Shown one piece after another: positions 1-7,054 of a stretch of 64,000 nucleotides of DNA. A program made the translations under genes and the position numbers. The stretch's first letter is position 1. Every line of letters starts with the position of its first letter. The stretch is taken from assembly GCF_018861025.1 (NCBI RefSeq), contig NZ_JAHKQH010000021.1, positions 1 through 64,000 on the forward strand. The letters run 5' to 3'. Below the pieces are notes generated by a model, which was not told where the DNA came from, made no database searches, and saw nothing but the letters and a program-made list of their open reading frames with translations. The DNA comes from Psychrosphaera sp. B3R10. GTDB lineage: Bacteria; Pseudomonadota; Gammaproteobacteria; Enterobacterales; Alteromonadaceae.

Positions 1-22
1 CTCCTTTTGGTTTGGTCGCCTT

Positions 23-47
23 GAAGTTTAGCTAAAAGCTAAACTTC
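23..47. other. Perfect hairpin in tail of the preceding cassette
   Basis: Two 11-base arms (GAAGTTTAGCT and its exact complement) enclose a 3-base loop. It lies just before the first attC site, where the end of an upstream cassette gene would be, so it may be that gene's terminator. No T-run follows, which weakens the terminator reading. Confidence 0.45.
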
Positions 48-70
48 GGGGAGAAGGTTCAATAAGTATC

Positions 71-164
71 AAGCTGTTCAAGCGGGACAAAAAACAGTTT
101 GCTCGGTTTCGCTTCGCTACACATTTTAGCAAACAATTTTTAGCCCCTTATTGGGGCGTTAGCT
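71..164 (+). repeat. attC recombination site 1 (integron)
   Basis: The site shows an imperfect inverted structure: AAGCGGGAC and AACAGTTTGCT on the left pair with AGCAAACAA and a GCCCC...GGGGC stem on the right. It ends in a canonical core GTTAGCT at 158-164. The same layout recurs five more times at gene boundaries downstream, which identifies a cassette array related to the VCR family. Confidence 0.85.
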
Positions 165-207
165 TTCAATACGGGCTTGGGTGTAAGATTATTTAAACGG
201 ATTTAAA

Positions 208-927
208 ATGGAAAATTTAGTTAACAAAATATCTAGCAAAAAAGCTAATTACCTCTACCTTATTACCTTTTGCGTGTTTGCAGTTTTAATTTATATACGT
301 GAATCAAAAAACTTTGGTCATATTTATGATTTTCTACCTGTATTAGGTGGAAGTATTCCCTATTTCGTTTTGACAATCTCTTTAATTTTTATATATAAAA
401 ATAATGGTAATAACCTTAGAGAACTTGGGTTGTCGTGGCCCACATTTGGCAGTACTAGATTTAGATCATTATTGTTCGCATCTCTTTGGGCATTAATCAT
501 TATACTGATTGGACTTGTGAGTGGCTCTATCGTCATGGAGTCTTTCGATCTTATTGTAGGGACAGTGACGGACTCATCACCAAGAAAAAGTGTATTGGTA
601 GGGAATTTACCTTTGTTACTCTTACTTACTCCTTTGATGTGGCTAGCCGTTATTGGTGAAGAGTTACTTTTTAGAGGATTCATTATGAATTTTCTTGCGA
701 AGAAGTTTGGTGGTACAACTAAAAGTTGGATACTGGCAATTGTTGTATCTTCACTGATTTTTGGTTTAGCTCATTTTTGGCAAGGAGCTCGAGGGATAGT
801 GGGAGCTGGTGTTTTAGCCTTAATATGGGGAACGGCTTACTATCGTTGTGGACGCAACCTGTGGCCTACTATAATTGCACATAGTGTTGGCAATACAATT
901 GCTTTTATATCAACCTACAATAGTTAA
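208..927 (+). CDS. CPBP-family intramembrane metalloprotease (CAAX protease-like)
   Basis: The 239-residue protein is strongly hydrophobic with several predicted membrane spans. It carries the three CPBP/Abi motifs: EELLFRG with Glu151, Glu152 and Arg156, FGLAH with His189, and HSVGN with His225 and Asn229. In this family the Glu and His residues form the metal site of a membrane-embedded protease; bacterial members are tied to bacteriocin immunity or membrane stress. It is a promoterless single-gene cassette between attC sites 1 and 2, with ATG after a weak purine-rich stretch. The substrate is unknown. Family assignment is secure and cellular role is inference. Confidence 0.85.
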   Translation: MENLVNKISSKKANYLYLITFCVFAVLIYIRESKNFGHIYDFLPVLGGSIPYFVLTISLIFIYKNNGNNLRELGLSWPTFGSTRFRSLLFASLWALIIILIGLVSGSIVMESFDLIVGTVTDSSPRKSVLVGNLPLLLLLTPLMWLAVIGEELLFRGFIMNFLAKKFGGTTKSWILAIVVSSLIFGLAHFWQGARGIVGAGVLALIWGTAYYRCGRNLWPTIIAHSVGNTIAFISTYNS

Positions 928-954
928 AGTATCTAAAGATCGTAGACTGAAAGC

Positions 955-1049
955 TAACAAGAACTTCAAACGGAAAAAATACAGTTGGCTGTTTCACTCC
1001 GTTCACAATTTTAGCCAACTATATTTTTCCACTTAAGTAGGCGTTATAT
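955..1049 (+). repeat. attC recombination site 2
   Basis: It begins TAACAAG, contains the paired arms CAGTTGGCT and AGCCAACTA, and ends in a core GTTATAT at 1043-1049. It separates the CPBP cassette from the HigBA cassette. Confidence 0.8.
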
Positions 1050-1089
1050 TCTTATCGACAACTGATGCGCATCACGCTACACTTGTTGC

Positions 1090-1368
1090 ATGATTAAATC
1101 TTTTAAACACAAAGGCCTTAAGAGATACTTCCAAACTGGAAGTATTTCAGGTATTCAGGCAAAACATCAACGTAAATTACGTATGCAACTGACCGCAATA
1201 GATACCGCTCAAGAAATTGATGATATCAATTTACCCGGTTTTAAATTGCACCCATTAAAAGGGGATCGTGATGGGATTTGGTCTATTACAGTAAATGGTA
1301 ACTGGCGCATTACTTTTGAATTCATCGATGGTAATGCATATATTCTCAACTATGAGGACTATCACTAA
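1090..1368 (+). CDS. higB: HigB-family toxin (RelE superfamily mRNA interferase)
   Basis: This 92-residue basic protein fits the HigB (plasmid maintenance killer) profile: an N-terminal helical part, then GDRDGIWSITVNGNWRITFEF and a terminal NYEDYH, which are the conserved RelE-fold strands. HigB toxins cleave mRNA on the ribosome. The toxin-first order with the antitoxin directly behind is diagnostic of HigBA. Its stop overlaps the higA start as TAATG. The gene begins ATG about 40 bases after the attC core with no strong ribosome site visible. Such pairs are common in large chromosomal integrons, where they stabilise the array. Confidence 0.92.
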   Translation: MIKSFKHKGLKRYFQTGSISGIQAKHQRKLRMQLTAIDTAQEIDDINLPGFKLHPLKGDRDGIWSITVNGNWRITFEFIDGNAYILNYEDYH

Positions 1369-1661
1369 TGACTATGCATAACCCGCCACACCCTGGAGAG
1401 TTTATTTATGACGTATATCTAGAGCCAGCAGGCTTTAGCTGTCGTTATTTGGCAAAACAATTAGATGTAGCATCATCTACTTTAAATAGGGTTCTAAAAG
1501 GGCAAAGTGCTATCTCACCAGAAATGGCACTTCGTTTGTCTAAAGCAATTGGCAGAACCCCTGAGAGTTGGTTAGCAATGCAAGATAACTATGATCTTTG
1601 GCATGCTAAACAGCAAATTAATTTAACAAATGTTCATGCAGTAAATTTTACAGTGGCATAA
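1368..1661 (+). CDS. higA: HigA-family antitoxin (XRE helix-turn-helix)
   Basis: The 97-residue protein opens with the HigA signature NPPHPGEFI and contains a helix-turn-helix (residues about 23-60, YLAKQLDVASSTLNRVLKGQ) followed by SPEMALRLSKAIGRTPESWL. HigA binds and neutralises HigB and represses the operon by operator binding. Translation is coupled to higB through a one-base stop/start overlap. The gene ends just before attC site 3, so higBA is one cassette. Full length for the family. Confidence 0.93.
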   Translation: MTMHNPPHPGEFIYDVYLEPAGFSCRYLAKQLDVASSTLNRVLKGQSAISPEMALRLSKAIGRTPESWLAMQDNYDLWHAKQQINLTNVHAVNFTVA

Positions 1662-1665
1662 AAAC

Positions 1666-1753
1666 TATAAGTTGCTCAAAAGGAAAAATAACAGTTGGCC
1701 ATCACTCCAAGATTATAGCCAATCATTATTGTCCTCTTAGCTAGGCGTTATAT
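1666..1753 (+). repeat. attC recombination site 3
   Basis: A short site of about 88 bases with ACAGTTGGC paired to GCCAATCAT across a short loop. The core GTTATAT lies at 1747-1753. Confidence 0.8.
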
Positions 1754-1771
1754 TTCACGGAGTATTCAAGC

Positions 1772-2059
1772 ATGAGTGAACAACAAATAGTTTATTCTTT
1801 CGCATGGTTTCAGCCTGAAAAATGGAAGTGTTTAAAAGAAACAGTAGATGATCCAACTACGCTAGATGATACTTATCAAGAATGGCGACATAATGCTGAA
1901 AATGCTATTGGTGAACTTAGGGCTAATGGCGAGCAAGTTAAAAAGATATCTATCAAAATTAGTAAGCTTGTTAGCTGGTGTGAATCTAAAGGTATAAAAC
2001 CTGATAGTAAAGCTAGATCTGAGTATGCGGCATTTCTTGCAGATCAAAGAAGCAACTGA
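1772..2059 (+). CDS. Cassette-encoded hypothetical protein
   Basis: A 95-residue soluble protein that I do not recognise by domain. It is tryptophan-rich near the N-terminus (FAWFQPEKWKCL), has a central acidic-then-basic helical region, and ends in a probable helix with SEYAAFLADQ. The ATG at 1772 follows GGAG about 8 bases upstream, a convincing ribosome site. It is the only gene between attC sites 3 and 4, so it is a one-gene cassette. No signal peptide or membrane segment is evident. Function unknown. Confidence 0.8.
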   Translation: MSEQQIVYSFAWFQPEKWKCLKETVDDPTTLDDTYQEWRHNAENAIGELRANGEQVKKISIKISKLVSWCESKGIKPDSKARSEYAAFLADQRSN

Positions 2060-2072
2060 AATATAAAAAGAA

Positions 2073-2160
2073 AATTAAGCGGGACTGCTAACAGTTGGCT
2101 AGGTTTCGCTCCGCTTCACATTTTAGCCAAGCTAATCCGCCCATTATTTGGGCGTTAGCT
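2073..2160 (+). repeat. attC recombination site 4
   Basis: AAGCGGGAC and CAGTTGGCT pair with AGCCAAGCT, and a GCCCATTATTTGGGC stem precedes the intact core GTTAGCT at 2154-2160. It is closely similar to site 1. Confidence 0.82.
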
Positions 2161-2225
2161 ATACAGTTGAAAGTTTTGCTTTCAGTGATACTATAGTGGC
2201 ACTCACCCCTGTTAAGAGTTCGATT

Positions 2226-2483
2226 ATGAAAGTAGAATTAGTTACAACCTTAAAGAGGCAGGCCACTAAAATATTGGCAGATCTCCATTCTTCTAAAGAA
2301 CCAGTTTTAATTACTGAGCATGGTCAGCCATCTGCATATTTGGTCGATGTTGATGATTTTGAAATGATGCAAAAGCGTATGTCGATATTGGAAGGAATCG
2401 CTCGAGGAGAGCAGGCAATTAGAAATGAGCAAGTCGTTTCAAATACGCAGGCTAAAGAGCAAATGAATAAATGGCTGAAATAG
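2226..2483 (+). CDS. Phd/YefM-family antitoxin
   Basis: The 85-residue protein starting at ATG 2226 has the YefM/Phd pattern: an N-terminal DNA-binding fold (VTTLKRQATKILADL), the EPVLITEHGQPSAYLVDVDDFE segment, and an acidic helical tail that would wrap the toxin. A longer reading from TTG 2148 would begin inside attC site 4 and is unlikely. The downstream toxin starts before this gene ends (13-base overlap), so the two are translationally coupled. The protein would neutralise the toxin and repress the pair's promoter. Confidence 0.9.
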   Translation: MKVELVTTLKRQATKILADLHSSKEPVLITEHGQPSAYLVDVDDFEMMQKRMSILEGIARGEQAIRNEQVVSNTQAKEQMNKWLK

Positions 2484-2770
2484 TTTGGACACAACCAGCT
2501 CTTAATAAGCTTGATGAAATTGCTGAATACATTGCAGTGGCTAATTTGATTGCTGCGAAAAAACTAGTTCAGACTGTATTTAGTAAAATAGAAAGGCTAG
2601 AAGTACACCCCGAATCGGGAAAAGTTCCTTTGGAAATACCGACCCTTAATTACAGGGAGCTAGTAATAAAGCCATGTCGAGTATTTTATAAAATTGATGG
2701 GAACAAGGTTTTTATATTGCACGTTATGCGTCAAGAACAAGATCTTAGGCGGTTCTTGCTAATTTGGTGA
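2471..2770 (+). CDS. RelE/ParE-family toxin
   Basis: This 99-residue protein matches type II RelE/ParE toxins. It has IVWTQPALNKLDEIAEYIA at the start (helical hairpin), VFSKIERLEVHPESGK in the middle, then YRELVIKPCRVFYKIDGNKVFILHVMRQEQDLRRFL, the conserved beta-strand region and C-terminus. Members either cleave mRNA at the ribosome or inhibit gyrase; the sequence alone does not decide which. It overlaps the antitoxin gene by 13 bases and ends just before attC site 5. The reading frame is intact, in contrast to the parE relic of the last cassette. Confidence 0.9.
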   Translation: MAEIVWTQPALNKLDEIAEYIAVANLIAAKKLVQTVFSKIERLEVHPESGKVPLEIPTLNYRELVIKPCRVFYKIDGNKVFILHVMRQEQDLRRFLLIW

Positions 2771-2783
2771 AGTTATTATCCAT

Positions 2784-2880
2784 ACAAGTTGCTTAAACGG
2801 ACACTGCTAAATAGTTGGCTAGTGCTCGTTCCTCGCAATTTTAGCCAACATATTATTTGCCTCTTAACGAGGCGTAATAC
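2784..2880 (+). repeat. attC site 5 with mutated core
   Basis: The arms are conserved (TAGTTGGCT and AGCCAACAT, with a CCTCTTAACGAGG stem), but the core reads GTAATAC at 2874-2880 instead of GTTRRRY. The second T of the essential GTT is A, which should impair IntI-mediated exchange at this boundary. Confidence 0.75.
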
Positions 2881-2898
2881 GCTTCTTAAGGATATTGT

Positions 2899-3342
2899 AT
2901 GAATTACCTAAAATTAATCTTACTAAGTATGTGTATAGCCACTTGTTATTATGCACTGACAATTTCCGCAATAGGGATTGCTGCTGCGGGTAAAATATTT
3001 TGGTGGTTTCAATGGAAAGATAATTTTGATTTTTACCATATCGCTCAAAATTTTGTTGGTATTGGCTTAGCTGCTTTGATCCCAGCATTTCTCGTTCATA
3101 GTTATGAACCAAGTAAAAAGTGGTTAAGTATTTCTATTGTTATTTTAGTTTCTATGCTTTTTCACGGTAACATAAATTATATACCGCTTGATCCTAATGG
3201 TTTTGTTCGTTTTTTTAAAACGACACTTGTTTATGGTGATATTGGTTCTGTCGGTGTATTTTTGGAAATTATATTGCTACCAGTACTCTGGTTGCTTGTG
3301 TTTAAACGTATAGGGCATTTAAACAGGACAAAACCAAGTTAG
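2899..3342 (+). CDS. Cassette-encoded multi-pass membrane protein, function unknown
   Basis: The 147-residue protein has about four hydrophobic spans: residues 5-30 (LILLSMCIATCYYALTISAI), about 50-70, 78-93 and 112-137 (IGSVGVFLEIILLPVLWLLVF). It ends in a short basic tail. ATG 2899 follows AAGGA at good spacing. It lies alone between attC sites 5 and 6. I recognise no family and infer only an inner-membrane location. Confidence 0.75.
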   Translation: MNYLKLILLSMCIATCYYALTISAIGIAAAGKIFWWFQWKDNFDFYHIAQNFVGIGLAALIPAFLVHSYEPSKKWLSISIVILVSMLFHGNINYIPLDPNGFVRFFKTTLVYGDIGSVGVFLEIILLPVLWLLVFKRIGHLNRTKPS

Positions 3343-3397
3343 CTTTTGTTCGTGCATCACTATTTTTAGCCTCTAGCCTCTGAATGCGGCCTTATAT
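3316..3397 (+). repeat. attC site 6, degenerate
   Basis: The left part (ATTTAAACAGGAC, AAGTTAGCT) and right part (TTTTAGCCTCTAGCCTC) keep the attC order, but pairing is weaker. The core reads CTTATAT at 3391-3397, lacking the invariant G of the crossover point. It overlaps the 3' end of the preceding membrane-protein gene. Confidence 0.6.
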
Positions 3398-3400
3398 TTT

Positions 3401-3692
3401 TCAGAGCGCGCGATTAACACCCATACTTTTGTGTAACATTCTTACAATCAAAATTTGATTTGTTTTGTGCTTTTTATAATAAACTACGTAACCACCTTGA
3501 GGGCGTTTTCTGTAACCTTCTCTTAAATAATCGCAATTAACTACTAACGCAGGTTCATCAGCTAATTGATGGAACGTATTAACTAATAGTATTAAATAAT
3601 CATTTCGTTGAGCGGTTTCCCATGTTAAAGAGTGTATTTTGCTACTTTTATTAAATCGTTTTAGCTTTTCCTGATAATGTGAATTTAGGTAT
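3401..3692 (-). pseudogene. parE toxin pseudogene (lost start codon, two frameshifts)
   Basis: Reading the minus strand directly after parD gives ParE-like sequence in three frames. Frame one begins PKFTLSGKAKT and hits stops at once. A second frame continues DLIKVAKYTL. A third carries TWETAQRNDYLILLVNTF, LREGYRKRPQGGYVVYY and ILIVRMLHKSMGV to a stop at 3401-3403. The position where ATG should overlap the parD stop (TAATG) reads TAATA. The frame changes lie near 3660 and 3628. The C-terminal LREG...GGYVVYYK...VRMLHKSM pattern is typical of ParE. So the antitoxin gene remains while the toxin is inactive. Confidence 0.8.
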
Positions 3693-3931
3693 TAGTGGTT
3701 ATCTTTGTCCAACTCAAAGATCAAAGAATCATAGGAATAATCGGAAACACCACTGTTTTCACCTTCAATAAGCATATTACCTAAATTAAGTATTTTTACT
3801 TCCTGATCTTCCAATGCTCTTAAACCAGCACGAATGACTTCACTTGCAGTGCCAGAACGATCTGAGTTAAGTTGCTGATGTATAAATTTATCAACATGCT
3901 CGCCTAATGTTACGCTCGTATTCTTAGCCAT
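3692..3931 (-). CDS. parD: ParD-family antitoxin (ribbon-helix-helix)
   Basis: The 79-residue protein starts at ATG 3931, preceded by GAGG at suitable spacing; an upstream in-frame start at 3952 is less likely. It has the ParD N-terminus (MAKNTSVTLGEHVDKFI), then SGTASEVIRAGLRALEDQE, the ribbon-helix-helix DNA-binding motif, and a toxin-binding C-terminal tail. It is transcribed against the other cassettes, so it must carry its own promoter, as is usual for toxin-antitoxin cassettes. Its partner parE directly downstream is a pseudogene, so this copy can only regulate itself or buffer a ParE encoded elsewhere. Confidence 0.9.
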   Translation of the reverse strand: MAKNTSVTLGEHVDKFIHQQLNSDRSGTASEVIRAGLRALEDQEVKILNLGNMLIEGENSGVSDYSYDSLIFELDKDNH

Positions 3932-3988
3932 AATGTAAACCTCAAGTACCAATATATATTGGGTAATAGTTTGAAAAATATATCAAGG

Positions 3989-4034
3989 TAATCAAACGGA
4001 CAAAAACAGTTGGCTTTTTGCCGTGCCGCTACGC
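3989..4034 (+). repeat. Truncated attC site 7 (end of array)
   Basis: TAATCAAACGGAC and ACAGTTGGCT match the left half of the other attC sites, followed by a loop-like GCCGTGCCGCTACGCG. The expected right arm (AGCCAAC...GGCGTTA) is absent and unrelated sequence follows. The cassette array appears to end here by deletion or by insertion of flanking DNA. Confidence 0.65.
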
Positions 4035-4354
4035 GTCTATTAAATATCATCAATGAATAAGGAAGGGCAGTTCTAGCTCTCCATTTTGTGTTCCCCTTTG
4101 AACAGTAGTGTCTTCGAGTAGGATAGTTTGCCGTAACTATAGAAATAAAGATTCCATTAAAGCTTTCTTAATCAATTAAAAACATGTGCGCATGCCTTAA
4201 TCAAATTTAGTCACTTTTATGTATCTTTACGAATGACGAGGGATCTGAGCTGAAAGTTATAGCCTATAAAATAAACTTGCTCTGCCTTACTGTATTTTAT
4301 TATTCATTAATATATACTCGTTAATTGTCAACAATAAACAATAGATGCGAATCC
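4035..4354. other. Intergenic region after the cassette array
   Basis: About 320 AT-rich bases with no convincing gene, repeat or attC right half. The last 150 bases presumably hold the sulfatase promoter, but I cannot point to a clear -35/-10 pair. Confidence 0.5.
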
Positions 4355-6064
4355 ATGAAAAAATTATTAACTCTTTGGTTTGTTATGCTCACCATTTTGC
4401 TTTCGTTTAGTAGTTATTCAGAAGATAAACGACCTAACATTATCGTTATTCTTTCAGATGACTCTGGTTATACCGATTTAGGAAGTTTTGGTGGTGAAAT
4501 TGAAACCCCTAATATTGATCAACTAGCTAATGATGGGGTCCGTTTTAGTAACTTTTATAGTAATGCCAGATGTAGTCCAACACGTGCAACTTTATTAACT
4601 GGGGTAGATGCTGCACACGTTGGTTTTGGTGGCGGCGTTGTTGGTGATTGGGTGCGTGAATTACCTTTTGAAGCTCACCGTGGGCGATTGTCTTATGAGC
4701 AACCGTTAATTTCCGAATTACTTGGAAGTAATGGTTATCAAACAATGATGGTTGGTAAATGGCATTTAGGTGGAAGCTATATTAAAGAGAACCCGAAAGA
4801 AATGTCACCAGAATGGATAGCGTCGCATTCAGGTATGGAACTGACCCAATATGAAATGGACCAAGATTACCTTAGTTTGCCCCCTCAGCGAGGTTTTCAG
4901 AAAAGCTTAGTTTTCATTGGAGCACAAGGAAATCTTTTTGCGACTCCGGAAGATGAACATCAATATTATGATGGGAATGATAGGGCAACGTTAAAATACG
5001 ATTATAATTATAATATGCACTGCTATGCTGACACACCTTTTCTCAAAAAGCATTATGGTGCTTGTCATGGAAAATCGGGGAAAGCCTTTTACTCAACCGA
5101 CGGCATTACAGACCGAGCCGTTGATTTGATAGAAGAAGCTACAGATCAAACAGATCCATTTTTTATGTATGTTGCTTACCGAGCGCCACATAAACCACTG
5201 CAGGCTCCAGAAGAACTCGTTCAAAAATATCTAAAACGATATACAGATCTACAAAAAGTAGCTGATGATCGCCATAAGGGATTGGTTTCTGCAGGCTTGT
5301 TTCCGCAAAATGGTGATATCGCTAATAATAACTTTTTATGGACAAAGCAAGATAAAGAAAAAATTGAGAAATTCCGTCTACAAGCTGCTGTACACGCTGC
5401 TATGGTAGAGAAGTTAGATGAAAATGTAGGTAAGCTGATACAAAGCCTAAAAGATAATGGCGAGTATGAAAATACGCTTATTTTGTACTTTTCAGATAAT
5501 GGTGCGGCATCTCATATTGGTGATCTAATGAATTCACCTTATAAAGGGGTTAAAGCCTTGCTTTGGGAAGGTGGTGCACGAACGCATGCTATTGCGAGTT
5601 GGCCTGACGTAATAAAGCCGGGAACGATTTCAGATGATTTAGTGTGGGTTGGTGACATAACTCCTACCTTACTAGAGATCACTAACACCGAATTTCCTGA
5701 AAAGTTTCATGGATCAGTACCAAGAAAACCAGACGGGCGGAGTGTTTTGGCGAGTCTTAAAGGCAAAAAAATGTTACCGCCTGAAGCTATTTTTTTCAAC
5801 GATAAAGGACAGCAAAGCGTCATTTATCAAGGTCGATGGAAGCTTTTAATTGAGGCTGGTTGGTATCTACAAACACTTGCGAAACCAGGGATCACATACG
5901 AACTTTATGATTTAAACAACGATCCGGGTGAAACTAATAATCTGGCAAAATTAAAACCAGACCTGGTAAAAAAACTAACAGCTATGTGTGACAAATGGAA
6001 AAAAGAGAACAAAATAGTTGATTATGAAAAGATAATTAAAATAAAACCACAAGACCCTTATTAA
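4355..6064 (+). CDS. Secreted arylsulfatase (S1 family, FGly-dependent)
   Basis: The 569-residue protein starts best at ATG 4355, giving a signal peptide (MKKLLTLWFVMLTILLSF) cleaved near SYSEDKRPN; a TTG start 30 bases upstream would spoil it. The mature N-terminus NIIVILSDDSGYTDLG holds the metal-binding Asp pair. CSPTRATLLTG is the sulfatase signature, with Cys73 expected to be matured to formylglycine. GKWHLGG and a later YFSDNGAASHIG supply further active-site residues. Length is typical. It should hydrolyse sulfate esters in the periplasm. It faces away from the DUF1592/FucP operon, yet with it suggests sulfated, perhaps fucosylated, glycan use. An FGly-generating or anaerobic maturase gene is not in the window. 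Confidence 0.93.
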   Translation: MKKLLTLWFVMLTILLSFSSYSEDKRPNIIVILSDDSGYTDLGSFGGEIETPNIDQLANDGVRFSNFYSNARCSPTRATLLTGVDAAHVGFGGGVVGDWVRELPFEAHRGRLSYEQPLISELLGSNGYQTMMVGKWHLGGSYIKENPKEMSPEWIASHSGMELTQYEMDQDYLSLPPQRGFQKSLVFIGAQGNLFATPEDEHQYYDGNDRATLKYDYNYNMHCYADTPFLKKHYGACHGKSGKAFYSTDGITDRAVDLIEEATDQTDPFFMYVAYRAPHKPLQAPEELVQKYLKRYTDLQKVADDRHKGLVSAGLFPQNGDIANNNFLWTKQDKEKIEKFRLQAAVHAAMVEKLDENVGKLIQSLKDNGEYENTLILYFSDNGAASHIGDLMNSPYKGVKALLWEGGARTHAIASWPDVIKPGTISDDLVWVGDITPTLLEITNTEFPEKFHGSVPRKPDGRSVLASLKGKKMLPPEAIFFNDKGQQSVIYQGRWKLLIEAGWYLQTLAKPGITYELYDLNNDPGETNNLAKLKPDLVKKLTAMCDKWKKENKIVDYEKIIKIKPQDPY

Positions 6065-6430
6065 CTATTGCACGACTATATCGACGGCCTCGGACAGGGG
6101 GACTGCTTAGGGATAGAGCTTAGGGGCAAAGCTTTAGGAGTTGTTTCTTTGTGCACCTAGCAGAGCTAATCAACGGCAATGGGTTAATAGACCTGTTGCC
6201 TTTGCCGGCTTACTGGTTTGGGGCGTGCGGGCTTATGCTCTGGTTGTATTTATTATAGGTATCTTGCCTTTGTATGGGCAAGAACCGAGCTTGGAAAATA
6301 GCTCAATAACAACACGCTTGTACACTTCTAGTATCTTGTTTGTTTTAAGGTTTCAAGCTACGCTGGTTGAAAATAAACAACGAGGCTAACGTATGTTTGC
6401 GCGACGATAGTTAGCTGCTTTAAGGTTTTT
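6065..6430. other. Intergenic segment of unusual composition
   Basis: This stretch is more GC-rich than its neighbours. It contains repeated GCTTAGGG-like words near 6105-6135 and opposed CGGCAA / TTGCCG words near 6173-6210. An 82-codon open frame from TTG 6141 crosses it but has no spaced ribosome site and no recognisable protein. The segment ends GAGGCTAACG close to the next gene. It could be a degenerate recombination site or an old insertion remnant. I cannot assign it. Confidence 0.35.
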
Positions 6431-6865
6431 ATGTTTAGAAATATATTAATAACTAGTATGTGTCTTTTGTTTGTTGGGTGTAAATCAACATCGGTATATG
6501 TACCTAAATCTCTTGTAAATACAGCCGACACTGATCTTGTCACGCTAAAGGCCGATTCAGAGCATGACCATGGTATTTTTGTCGCATTCGATGAAAGACT
6601 CTACATTTCCTCAATAAACGGTGAAAGTACATACGACTTTATGTCTATGGACGGTTATCCAGAAACAGCAAAAATCCCTATCGGTAATAATAAGATTGAG
6701 TTGAAATATATTCAGGGTCAAGTATCGGGAGATGGTTGCGTTGTCTTTAAAGCAGAAAAAGGCAAAGTTTACTTGGCAACTAAAAAACGAGACGGCATGC
6801 GCGTTTTATACTGGATTATTGAAGAAGGCACAAACAATAAAGTGAGTAAACCTTGTATCGAATAA
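6431..6865 (+). CDS. Putative small lipoprotein, unknown function
   Basis: A 144-residue protein with a lipoprotein signal: MFRNILITSMCLLFVGCKS, where FVGC is an acceptable lipobox with Cys17 as the lipid site. The mature part is mixed alpha/beta with an acidic, His-containing stretch (DSEHDHGIFVAFDERLYISS) and IPIGNNKIELKYIQGQ. This resembles small envelope proteins of the DUF2846-like kind that hold a beta-sandwich, but I cannot confirm a family. AAGG precedes ATG 6431. It stands alone between the sulfatase and the convergent sigma operon. Confidence 0.7.
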   Translation: MFRNILITSMCLLFVGCKSTSVYVPKSLVNTADTDLVTLKADSEHDHGIFVAFDERLYISSINGESTYDFMSMDGYPETAKIPIGNNKIELKYIQGQVSGDGCVVFKAEKGKVYLATKKRDGMRVLYWIIEEGTNNKVSKPCIE

Positions 6866-7054
6866 TATCTCCGAGTAGCCAGTTAACCTTAGGCTGATAA
6901 AAGTTCTAGTATCTCCTATATCACGAAATTTAGCCGTAACGTTCGTCCTTTATTGGAGAGCCTAGATGAGTTAGATTCATTTTGAGGTAATCGATCAAGG
7001 CCGATTGTTGAGCCACAAATTAACATACAATTGTGTGGCTCAAGTTCAAAAATG

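Noticed and set aside
2148-2225. N-terminal extension of the Phd/YefM antitoxin from TTG 2148
   Set aside because: The extension lies inside attC site 4 and shows no antitoxin homology; ATG 2226 starts the family-typical sequence.
6141-6389. 82-codon frame with hydrophobic middle
   Set aside because: It starts at TTG with the only AGGAG directly abutting it, has unlike composition, and shows no recognisable domain. Recorded as an intergenic segment.
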